Positions 1-5,244 of a stretch of DNA of 5,244 nt are shown in pieces. Origin of the DNA: Prosthecobacter debontii. Lineage in GTDB: Bacteria > Verrucomicrobiota > Verrucomicrobiia > Verrucomicrobiales > Akkermansiaceae. Both the position numbers and the translations under genes were made by a program. Under the pieces are notes generated by a model, which did no database searches, was not told the origin of the DNA, and saw only the letters and a list, made by a program, of their open reading frames with translations. The stretch covers positions 1 to 5,244 of the forward strand of contig CAMCXJ010000145.1 in the NCBI GenBank assembly GCA_945883455.1. Direction: 5' to 3'. Position 1 is the stretch's first letter, and every line of letters starts with the position of its first letter.

Positions 1-1899
1 CCACTTGTAGGAGTAGTAGCCGGCGGCGTATCCGGTGGGGGAACTGAAGAGGTGGTTGAAGCGCAGCGCCATGGACGGGCCCTGGGTTTTCGAGGGGGCG
101 CGGTAGTCGGCGAGGATTTCGCGATCCACTTCGGCGAGGTCGCGGCCGAGGTATCTTTCGGGATGGAGGTGGAGTTCGAGGTCGATCTTCCCGAGGGCCA
201 GCTGGCGCATGAAGACAGTGGCGGACATGTAGTTTTTCGCGGCAACCATTTTCCGGAAAAGCTCCTCGGGGATGGGTTCGCCGGAGATGTGGTGGCGGGC
301 GAAAAGATCGAGCGTTTCCCTTTCCCAGCAGAAATTCTCCATGATCTGGGAGGGTAGCTCGACGAAATCCCAGGCAACGTTGGTGCCCGCGAGGGATTTC
401 ACCGGGACATGGGAAAGCAGTCCGTGGAGCAGGTGGCCGAACTCGTGGAAGATCGTCTCGACCTCGCGGTGGGTGAGCAGGGCGGGGGTGTCGCCGACGG
501 GCGGGGACATGTTGCCGATGATGAGGCCGAGGTGCGGCTCGCCGAGTTCGCCGGTGTGGAGGGAGTTCATCCACGCGCCGCCGCGCTTCGATTCGCGCGG
601 GTGCCAATCGGCGTAGAAAGATCCGAGGTGCGCACCGGTTTTTGAATCCTGGATTTCATAGAAAGTGACTTCCGGGTGCCAGGTTTCGGCCTGCGGCCTA
701 GATTGATGATTGATGATTGATGATTGTGGATTTTGGATTGAATCCAGATAGACCGTTTCGCGCTGGGTGATGGTGATGCCGAAGATTTTTGTGGCGATGC
801 TGAACATGCCTTCCATGACGTGGTTCACGGGGAAGTAGGGGCGCAGATCCTCGTCGTCGATGTCGTATTGCTCCTTGCGGCGCCGCTCGGCCCAGTAGGA
901 CATTTCCCAGGGTTCCAGCGGCTCGGGGGCTGTGCCGATTTTCTCCGCCTTGTATTCGGAGAGCTGTTGGCAATCGGCCATGAAGGCGGCGTGGATGCGG
1001 TCGTGTATGCCTTCGACGAAGGCGAGGGCGGTTTCGCCGTCGCGGGCCATGCGGCGCTGGAGGGTGAGATCGGCGAAATTTCGGTGGCCTAGGATTTCGG
1101 CTTTTTCTTTGCGGAGTTTTAGGATTTCCCAGACGAGATCCGAGTTGTCGTGGGGGGCTTCGGAGCCGACGGCGACGGAGGCCTGCCAGACGGTCTTGCG
1201 GAGTTCCGCATCGTGCGCGTGCTGCATGATGGGAAACATGGAGGGTGCGTGGAGGGTGAAGCGCCATGCGGGTGCTTCGATGCCTTTCGCGGCGGCGTTG
1301 GCGGCGGCGGAGGCTTTCGCGGAATCAGGGAGGCCCGCAAGTTTTGATTCATCGGTGATGACGAGTTCCCAGGCGTTGGTGGCGTCGAGGACGTTTTCCG
1401 AATACTTCTTGGTGATCCTGGATAGCTCCGAGTCGATGGCGGCGATGCGGGCTTTTTTGTCATCCGGGAGATCGGCTCCGGAGTTGCGGAAATCGGCGAG
1501 GGTTTCCTCGATGTGGCGCTGTTGGATTTCTGTTAGAGAATTCACCGCATCACTTTTCGCGACGGTGTCGAGCACGTCGAAGAGGCGCGGATTTAGCGAG
1601 AGGGAGGAGTAGAAATCGGTGACATCGGGCAGGAGTTTGTTGATGGCCTCGCGTTGGGCGGGGTTGTCGGAGACGGAATCGAGATGCTGGATGCGCCCCC
1701 AGCAGCGGGAGAGGGATTCGGTGGCGTTCTCAAGGGAGAGGAAACTCGATGCGTAGGTGGCCAGTTCCGGCGATTGGTTGGCGATGGCATCCACGGCTTG
1801 CTGCGCCTCCGTGAGGGCTTGGCGGATGGAGGGTTCGATGGTTTCGGCAGTGAAGGTGGACCAGCGGGGTTGGAATTCGGGGGCGAGGAGGGGGTGCAT
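1..1899 (-). CDS. prlC: M3 family oligopeptidase (oligopeptidase A-like), C-terminus cut by window edge
   Basis: Zinc metallo-oligopeptidase of the M3 (thimet/oligopeptidase A) family, which cleaves short peptides in the cytoplasm. The frame is open for 633 codons without a stop and runs off the left edge. Visible signatures: an N-terminus MHPLLAP resembling that of E. coli PrlC; the segment NVLDATNAWELV (about 170); LRPYFP; WHPEV (from 407); the zinc motif HEFGH at 485-489 (His485 and His489 as ligands, Glu486 as base); the third ligand Glu514 in VELPSQIMEN; and the substrate-binding region YAAGYYSYKW at 624-633. In E. coli PrlC (about 680 residues, from memory) roughly 65 residues follow that point. 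The ATG at 1899-1897 is the first in frame after a TAG at 1911-1909. It lies 47 bp downstream of uppP on the same strand and is probably co-transcribed with it. Oddities: an in-frame heptamer-repeat insertion at about residues 387-401, and a second heptamer array directly before the start. Family assignment is firm; the exact subtype name is less so. Confidence 0.95.
   Translation of the reverse strand, partial: MHPLLAPEFQPRWSTFTAETIEPSIRQALTEAQQAVDAIANQSPELATYASSFLSLENATESLSRCWGRIQHLDSVSDNPAQREAINKLLPDVTDFYSSLSLNPRLFDVLDTVAKSDAVNSLTEIQQRHIEETLADFRNSGADLPDDKKARIAAIDSELSRITKKYSENVLDATNAWELVITDESKLAGLPDSAKASAAANAAAKGIEAPAWRFTLHAPSMFPIMQHAHDAELRKTVWQASVAVGSEAPHDNSDLVWEILKLRKEKAEILGHRNFADLTLQRRMARDGETALAFVEGIHDRIHAAFMADCQQLSEYKAEKIGTAPEPLEPWEMSYWAERRRKEQYDIDDEDLRPYFPVNHVMEGMFSIATKIFGITITQRETVYLDSIQNPQSSIINHQSRPQAETWHPEVTFYEIQDSKTGAHLGSFYADWHPRESKRGGAWMNSLHTGELGEPHLGLIIGNMSPPVGDTPALLTHREVETIFHEFGHLLHGLLSHVPVKSLAGTNVAWDFVELPSQIMENFCWERETLDLFARHHISGEPIPEELFRKMVAAKNYMSATVFMRQLALGKIDLELHLHPERYLGRDLAEVDREILADYRAPSKTQGPSMALRFNHLFSSPTGYAAGYYSYKW
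699..740 (-). repeat. Six-unit heptamer tandem repeat inside the M3 peptidase gene
   Basis: Read on the minus strand, 740 to 699 divides into six 7-nt units: CAATCCA, then AAATCCA, then three exact copies of CAATCAT, then CAATCTA. The array is 42 nt, so it is read through in frame as 14 codons and gives the low-complexity peptide SIQNPQSSIINHQS. It is AT-rich against a GC-rich gene. It sits between TVYLD and AETWHPEV. From memory, E. coli PrlC has only about five residues between the equivalent Arg and Trp, against 26 here. The pattern resembles the short tandemly repeated heptamers (STRRs) known from cyanobacteria; membership in such a family is inference. Confidence 0.85.
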
Positions 1900-1927
1900 G
1901 ATGAAATTCTAAACTTTAAATTTTAAA
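1900..1927 (-). repeat. Four-unit AT-rich heptamer array abutting the M3 peptidase start codon
   Basis: On the minus strand, 1927 to 1900 splits into TTTAAAA, TTTAAAG, TTTAGAA and TTTCATC, four 7-nt units each starting with TTT and ending one base before the ATG. The third unit supplies the in-frame TAG that bounds the peptidase reading frame. The only RBS-like sequence in the gap from uppP, AGGA at 1931-1928, is separated from the ATG by exactly this array (28 nt), far beyond normal Shine-Dalgarno spacing. The periodicity is visible; whether it arose by repeat expansion is inferred. Confidence 0.6.
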
Positions 1928-1946
1928 TCCTAATAAGAGGAAGATA

Positions 1947-2825
1947 TCAGAGGGTGTCTGTTAGCACGAGGGTGCCGACGATCAGGCCGATGGCGATGCG
2001 GTAATAGCCGAAGACCTGGAGGCCGTGGGACTGGAGGTAGGAGACGAGCCATTTCACGGCGAAGGCAGCGGAGATCGCAGCGGCGAGGATGCCTGCGATC
2101 AGGGGGAGGGTATCGTATTGGTCAATAAGGAGTTTGGTGCCGCCGAACCAAGCATCGTATTCCGCGCCGATGCCTTCGATTTTCCAGAGGGCTTTTTTGG
2201 CGGTGGCGGCGGTGAGGGTGAGGACGCCTAGAAGGAAGGAATACTCGACGGCTGATTTCACCGAGAGGCCGACGATTAGGCAGCCGCATATGGTCATGAG
2301 GGAGCGGGAGGTGCCGGGCCACATGGCGACGCATTGCAGGAGTCCGATAAAAAGGGCGGACTGCCAGGCGAGTTTGAGGATGTCGCGGCCGTTGCCGCGC
2401 GGGGGATTTTTGCGGCGGTAATTCACCGTCCAGAGGATGCCGAAGCCGCCTACGATCCATGCGAAGATAACGGGCCACATACCAAACAGTTTTTCCTCGA
2501 TGATGTCGTTTAGAAGTAGGCCTAGCACGGCGGCGGGGAGGAAACCGGCGAGGATGGCGATGGCGAGTTTGAGACCCTCGGGATCGCGACCCAGGACGCC
2601 CATGAGCATTTTCAGGACATGTTTGTAGTAGAGGCCGAGGACGGCGAGAATGGCTCCGCCTTGGATGCAGATGGCAAAGGTGTCGGCAGCGAGTTTGTCG
2701 ATTTCCGTGAGGGTGCCGATGCCCATGAGGCGCTGGGCGACGATGAGGTGGCCGGTCGAGCTGACGGGGAGATATTCGGTGATGCCTTCGATAAGGCCGA
2801 GGAGGATGGCTTGCCAGATTTCCAT
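1947..2825 (-). CDS. uppP: Undecaprenyl-diphosphatase (BacA/UppP family)
   Basis: Integral membrane enzyme that dephosphorylates undecaprenyl diphosphate to undecaprenyl phosphate, recycling the lipid carrier for peptidoglycan and other envelope polymers; extra copies of the family are known to give bacitracin resistance. The 292-residue product has both family signatures: EGITEYLPVSSTGH at 13-26 (Glu13, Glu17, Ser22/23, His26) and PGTSRS at 170-175 (Arg174, the essential arginine), plus IQGGAILAV near 55 and the C-terminal YRIAIG segment. Hydrophobic stretches throughout fit about eight membrane helices. It is a little longer than the usual 265-275 residues, partly from a polar stretch at about 213-240. 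The start was chosen at ATG 2825-2823 because MEIWQAILLGLIEG is the normal family N-terminus; the frame extends 38 codons further to 2939, but that part is basic, not membrane-like and unlike the family. There is no clear Shine-Dalgarno. It is probably the first gene of a transcript continuing into the M3 peptidase. Confidence 0.96.
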   Translation of the reverse strand: MEIWQAILLGLIEGITEYLPVSSTGHLIVAQRLMGIGTLTEIDKLAADTFAICIQGGAILAVLGLYYKHVLKMLMGVLGRDPEGLKLAIAILAGFLPAAVLGLLLNDIIEEKLFGMWPVIFAWIVGGFGILWTVNYRRKNPPRGNGRDILKLAWQSALFIGLLQCVAMWPGTSRSLMTICGCLIVGLSVKSAVEYSFLLGVLTLTAATAKKALWKIEGIGAEYDAWFGGTKLLIDQYDTLPLIAGILAAAISAAFAVKWLVSYLQSHGLQVFGYYRIAIGLIVGTLVLTDTL

Positions 2826-2938
2826 AGGGTGATTTTTACGCGGATGCTGGAGGCGGACGCGGCGGAGGGCAAGACAAGGAATAGGGGATTGGCGTTTGAA
2901 TAATCCGCGATGGGTGCGAGTATCTGTGCAGGACAACA
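2826..2938. promoter_or_regulatory. Divergent intergenic region between uppP and the DUF2062 gene
   Basis: This 113-bp spacer lies between two start codons facing apart, so promoters for both directions are expected here. On the plus strand AATAAT at 2899-2904 is a five-of-six match to a -10 box and would give a leader of about 28 nt, but no -35 box at proper spacing is convincing. Nothing clear is seen for uppP on the minus strand. No operator-like dyad was found. The region is assigned by gene layout, not by strong motifs. Confidence 0.35.
2930..2933 (+). promoter_or_regulatory. Ribosome binding site of the DUF2062 gene
   Basis: AGGA lies 5 nt before the ATG at 2939, a usable short Shine-Dalgarno. 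It supports this start. It is the best-placed RBS in the window; uppP, the M3 peptidase and purB have none as good. Confidence 0.5.
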
Positions 2939-3496
2939 ATGAAGGAAAGGTATTTGAAGATAGTGAGGCAGTCCTTTCGGATGTTGCGTCATAAGCGGAT
3001 GCGGGACAGGCCGTGGTGGAAGAAGCTGACGAAGCCTTTGATGGACAGACATCTCTGGGTGCCGTGTCGGGATACGGTGGCTACGGGATTGTCCATCGGT
3101 ATGTTTTTTTCGATGATCCTGTTCCTGCCCTTCCAGATGATCTTCGCGGCGGTGCTGGCGATGCGGTTCAGGGTGAACGTGCCCTTCGCGATGGCGGCCT
3201 GCTGGATATCTAATATTTTCACGAACGTGCCGATCGGAGTGGCACAGGTCTGGCTTGGGGCATGGATGCGCGACGCTCTCGGATTTCCAATGCCCGGATT
3301 CCTGTCCAAGGTGTATTTCAAAATCCCGGAGATCGGCGAGGTGAACGCGGCGAGCTTTTTTCTCGGCATGATGGTCTCCGCGGTGATCCTCGCGCTTGTG
3401 GCGTTCCCCATCGTGCATCTTTTCGCCGCCATCATGCCGCACCATCTGCCGGTGAAAAAAGGGCTCCCGTTGCGGGTTAGTAAAGGCGAGGTGTGA
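2939..3496 (+). CDS. DUF2062 domain membrane protein of unknown function
   Basis: A 185-residue protein. After a basic, probably cytoplasmic N-terminus (1-45, with KERYLKIVRQSFRMLRHKR), there are hydrophobic segments at about 46-74, 81-107 and 136-166, and a short basic tail. The order of elements (basic leader, a glycine-containing helix VATGLSIGMFF, a second helix followed by RFRVNVPFAMAACWISN, then a C-terminal helix) matches DUF2062, a family of small inner-membrane proteins with no established biochemical role. In most members I recall, the motif after the tryptophan is N-P; here it is N-I (residues 92-93). The start is supported by AGGA 5 nt upstream. It diverges from uppP and lies 299 bp before purB on the same strand, separated from it by repeats and a possible terminator, so it is probably transcribed alone. 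Family call from recognition only; function not inferred. Confidence 0.8.
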   Translation: MKERYLKIVRQSFRMLRHKRMRDRPWWKKLTKPLMDRHLWVPCRDTVATGLSIGMFFSMILFLPFQMIFAAVLAMRFRVNVPFAMAACWISNIFTNVPIGVAQVWLGAWMRDALGFPMPGFLSKVYFKIPEIGEVNAASFFLGMMVSAVILALVAFPIVHLFAAIMPHHLPVKKGLPLRVSKGEV

Positions 3497-3535
3497 GGTG
3501 GGGGAGGTGATGGCGCAGAAATGGCGAAAATGGAT

Positions 3536-3608
3536 CTCACACGAAGGCACGAAGTTGGGCCCAGTGGATGAAATGATATCCCGTCGTGGCTTCGAGGCTT
3601 CGTGTGAG
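3536..3608. repeat. Imperfect inverted repeat A (19-nt arms)
   Basis: The left arm 3536-3554 begins CTCACACGAAG and the right arm 3590-3608 ends CTTCGTGTGAG. The arms are complementary at 17 of 19 positions, with a 35-nt interval that contains one arm of a second repeat. The ACACGAAGGCACGAAG style of sequence resembles dispersed intergenic repeats I recall from environmental PVC-group and related genomes; that link is memory-based. The interval is too long and the T run too short for a simple intrinsic terminator. Confidence 0.75.
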
Positions 3609-3639
3609 GTGATTCAAAGTTGGCGGAGGAAATCATTTC
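3570..3639. repeat. Imperfect inverted repeat B (12-nt arms), interleaved with repeat A
   Basis: The left arm 3570-3581 (GAAATGATATCC) and right arm 3628-3639 (GGAAATCATTTC) are complementary at 11 of 12 positions. The left arm lies in the loop of repeat A and the right arm lies outside it, giving the order A, B, A', B'. The complementarity is direct observation; whether both stems form at once in RNA or DNA is not known. Confidence 0.6.
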
Positions 3640-3731
3640 GATGTGGGAGCCTTAAGTTAAGATGCGGGCAGCGCGCCTTTCGGGGGGGTATTTCAGATCG
3701 ACAGGTTTTCATGTTAATGCAGGAATCATGA

Positions 3732-3752
3732 GGAAACGCCCGGGGCTTTTTT
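3732..3752 (+). terminator. Possible intrinsic terminator between the DUF2062 gene and purB
   Basis: GGAAA, then GCC (3738-3740), a 3-nt loop, GGC (3744-3746), then a run of seven T (3747-3753). The short GC stem is extended outward by A-T pairs after one C-T mismatch. It would end transcripts from the DUF2062 gene about 45 nt before purB. The GC core is only three pairs, so strength is doubtful. Confidence 0.35.
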
Positions 3753-3795
3753 TGTTCGACAGGGGGCGGGTGGCGGGCGCTCCATTCGGGCGGTT

Positions 3796-5214
3796 ATGAT
3801 TCCGAACGTCCTCGCAGAAAGATACTCGTCCCCGGCAATGAATGGCATCTGGTCCGCGGAAGGGCGGATCGTGTTGGAGAGGGAGTATTGGATCGCGGTG
3901 ATGAAGGCGCAGCGGGATCTGGGGCTGGAGATTTCCGGGGAGGCGATCGCGGCGTATGAGGCGGTGAAGTCGCAGGTGGATATCGGCTCCATCATGGCGC
4001 GGGAGCGGGTGACGCGGCATGATGTGAAGGCGCGGATCGAGGAATTCAACGGGCTGGCCGGTTTCGAGGAAATCCACAAGGGGCTAACCTCGCGGGATCT
4101 CACCGAGAACGTGGAGCAGCTTCAGGTGTTCCGCGGGCTTCTGCTAGTGCGGGACAAGACCGTCGCCGCGCTGCGCGGGATGCGGGAGCTGGCGGAGCGG
4201 TGGGACGATGTGACGTTGACGGCGCGGACGCACAACGTGGCGGCACAGCCGACGACCTTGGGGAAACGGATCGCGATGTTTGGCGAGGAGCTGCTTTCCG
4301 GTTTCATGATGCTGGAGGATGTGATCGCGGGATACGCGGTGCGTGGGCTGAAGGGGGCGGTGGGGACGCAGATGGATCAGCTTTCGTTGTTCGGAGGGGA
4401 TGCGGCCAAAGTGGCGGAACTGGAGGGTAGGATCGTGGCGCACCTCGGCATCCCTCAACAGTGGCGGAATGTGGGGCAGGTGTATCCGCGTTCGCTGGAT
4501 TTACGGGTGGTTTCGGCGCTCACAGAACTGGCCAGCGGGCCGTCGTCGTTCTGCAAGACCCTGCGGCTGATGGCAGGGCATGAGACGGCGAGCGAAGGCT
4601 TTGCGCCGGGGCAGACGGGATCGAGCGCGATGCCGCACAAGATGAACTCGCGCTCCTGCGAGCGGGTCAACGGTTTCCATGTGATCCTCAAAGGCTACCT
4701 CGCGATGGCCGCGGGGCTGGCCGGCGACCAATGGAACGAGGGCGACGTGAGCTGCTCGGTGGTGCGCCGAGTGATGCTGCCCGATTCTTTTTACGCGATC
4801 GATGGAATGTTCGAGACCTATCTCACGATCCTCGGCCAGATGGATGCCTACGAGGCGGTGATTGCCTCCGAAACCGCGCGCTACATGCCTTTCCTGATGA
4901 CCACCACGGTTATGATGGAGGCGGTGAAACGCGGGGTGGGCCGGGAGACGGCGCACAAGGTGATCAAGGAGCACGCCGTGGCGACCGTCGCCGACATGCG
5001 CACCGGCGCTGTGGAAAGGAACAACCTGCTGGATCGTTTGGCAGATGATGGGCGGCTCGGGCTAACGCGCGAGGAGCTCGGCGAGATCCTGCGGAATGGT
5101 GACCAGGAGGTCGGTGCGGCGAAGGAGCAGGTGAGATATTTCTCCGGCGAGGTGAAAAAGTTGGAGGAAAAATGGCCGGAAGCGGCGGGGTATCTGCCGG
5201 GAGGGATTTTGTAG
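3796..5214 (+). CDS. purB: Adenylosuccinate lyase
   Basis: Cytoplasmic lyase of the fumarase/aspartase superfamily that acts twice in purine synthesis: it splits SAICAR to AICAR and fumarate, and adenylosuccinate to AMP and fumarate. It is complete at 472 residues, normal for the family. Visible landmarks: TRHDV (His75), IHKGLTSRD (His94, Thr98-Ser99), RTHNVAAQPTTLGKR with the catalytic His146, and the superfamily signature TGSSAMPHKMN at 274-284, whose serines 276/277 include the catalytic base. The signature continues SRSCERVNG in place of the more common N-P; with GDQWNEGDVSCSVVRR following, this resembles the form seen in actinobacterial PurB as I recall it. The start ATG at 3796 gives the typical N-terminus MIPNVLAERY. 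No clear Shine-Dalgarno precedes it. It probably has its own promoter, since repeats and a possible terminator separate it from the upstream gene. Confidence 0.97.
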   Translation: MIPNVLAERYSSPAMNGIWSAEGRIVLEREYWIAVMKAQRDLGLEISGEAIAAYEAVKSQVDIGSIMARERVTRHDVKARIEEFNGLAGFEEIHKGLTSRDLTENVEQLQVFRGLLLVRDKTVAALRGMRELAERWDDVTLTARTHNVAAQPTTLGKRIAMFGEELLSGFMMLEDVIAGYAVRGLKGAVGTQMDQLSLFGGDAAKVAELEGRIVAHLGIPQQWRNVGQVYPRSLDLRVVSALTELASGPSSFCKTLRLMAGHETASEGFAPGQTGSSAMPHKMNSRSCERVNGFHVILKGYLAMAAGLAGDQWNEGDVSCSVVRRVMLPDSFYAIDGMFETYLTILGQMDAYEAVIASETARYMPFLMTTTVMMEAVKRGVGRETAHKVIKEHAVATVADMRTGAVERNNLLDRLADDGRLGLTREELGEILRNGDQEVGAAKEQVRYFSGEVKKLEEKWPEAAGYLPGGIL

Positions 5215-5223
5215 GGTTGTGGC

Positions 5224-5240
5224 GGCGGATTGCATCCGCC
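5224..5240 (+). terminator. Hairpin just downstream of purB (possible terminator or dispersed palindrome)
   Basis: GGCGGAT, loop TGC, ATCCGCC: a perfect 7-bp stem starting 10 nt after the purB TAG. The window ends at 5244, so a following T run cannot be seen. The four bases present (ATGC) are not T-rich, which argues against a classic intrinsic terminator and leaves a dispersed palindromic repeat as an alternative. Confidence 0.45.
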
Positions 5241-5244
5241 ATGC

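Larger units (their letters stand above)
3497..3795. other. 299-bp non-coding spacer with repeats before purB
   Basis: No credible gene lies here. An open frame at 3498-3731 exists on the plus strand, but it crosses the inverted repeats, resembles no family and has low-complexity basic sequence. The spacer contains two interleaved inverted repeats (3536-3639), a small dyad CTTAA-G-TTAAG at 3651-3661, a terminator-like hairpin with a T run (3732-3752), and a G-rich stretch running up to the purB ATG. No strong promoter could be assigned for purB; TCGACA at 3698-3703 resembles a -35 box but has no good partner. Confidence 0.6.

Noticed and set aside
699..740. Frameshift or pseudogene in the M3 gene at the repeat
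   Set aside because: Every codon from 1899 to 1 was read in the same frame with no stop, and HEFGH and the C-terminal YAAGYYSYKW lie in the frame of the start codon, so the gene is intact within the window.
699..740. CRISPR-like repeat array
   Set aside because: The units are 7 nt with no spacers and lie inside a coding sequence, so this is a microsatellite-type heptamer repeat.
932..1612. A 226-codon open frame on the plus strand opposite the M3 gene
   Set aside because: It is antisense to a gene with unmistakable M3 motifs, has low-complexity composition, and matches no family I recognise. It is a GC-rich shadow frame.
2826..2939. A 38-residue N-terminal extension of uppP
   Set aside because: The frame is open, but the extra residues are basic and unlike the family, whose N-terminus matches MEIWQAILLGLIEG at 2825. 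The extension would also cover the whole divergent spacer.
2612..3636. Long minus-strand frames (312 and 215 codons) opposite the DUF2062 gene and overlapping uppP
   Set aside because: They are basic and proline/histidine/serine-rich, overlap the true genes in other frames, and show no domain. They are shadows of GC-rich coding sequence.
3498..3731. Open frame on the plus strand (77 codons) between the DUF2062 gene and purB
   Set aside because: It runs through the inverted repeats, has no recognisable domain, and its GGAGGTG lies directly against the internal ATG at 3510 with no spacing. It is best read as non-coding.

Overview
The window is ordinary chromosomal housekeeping sequence from a GC-rich bacterium. 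It holds four protein genes and no RNA gene, mobile-element gene or CRISPR array. The protein styles (an M3 oligopeptidase, a UppP with a LTLTAAT-type second half, an SSAMPHKMN-type PurB), the weak or absent Shine-Dalgarno sequences and the short heptameric repeats fit a Verrucomicrobiota/PVC-group bacterium. That assignment is an inference from pattern recognition, not a database result.

Layout. On the minus strand, uppP (2825 to 1947, undecaprenyl-diphosphatase) is followed after a 47-bp gap by a prlC-like M3 oligopeptidase (1899 running off the left edge, C-terminus missing). The two are probably co-transcribed. On the plus strand, a DUF2062 membrane protein gene (2939-3496) diverges from uppP across a 113-bp spacer. 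After a 299-bp non-coding spacer rich in inverted repeats comes purB (3796-5214, adenylosuccinate lyase), complete, with a hairpin just after its stop at the right edge.

The genes serve separate jobs: cell-wall lipid carrier recycling (uppP), cytoplasmic peptide degradation (prlC), purine synthesis (purB) and an unknown membrane role (DUF2062). I see no dedicated pathway cluster and no new defence or mobile system.

The interesting material is repeat DNA. A six-unit heptamer repeat (42 nt, so frame-neutral) sits inside the coding sequence of the M3 peptidase and adds a low-complexity loop just before the conserved WHPEV segment. A second, different, AT-rich four-unit heptamer repeat fills exactly the 28 nt between the only purine-rich RBS-like sequence and the start codon of the same gene. 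The spacer before purB contains two imperfect inverted repeats interleaved in the order A-B-A'-B', the topology of a pseudoknot or of a composite dispersed repeat.
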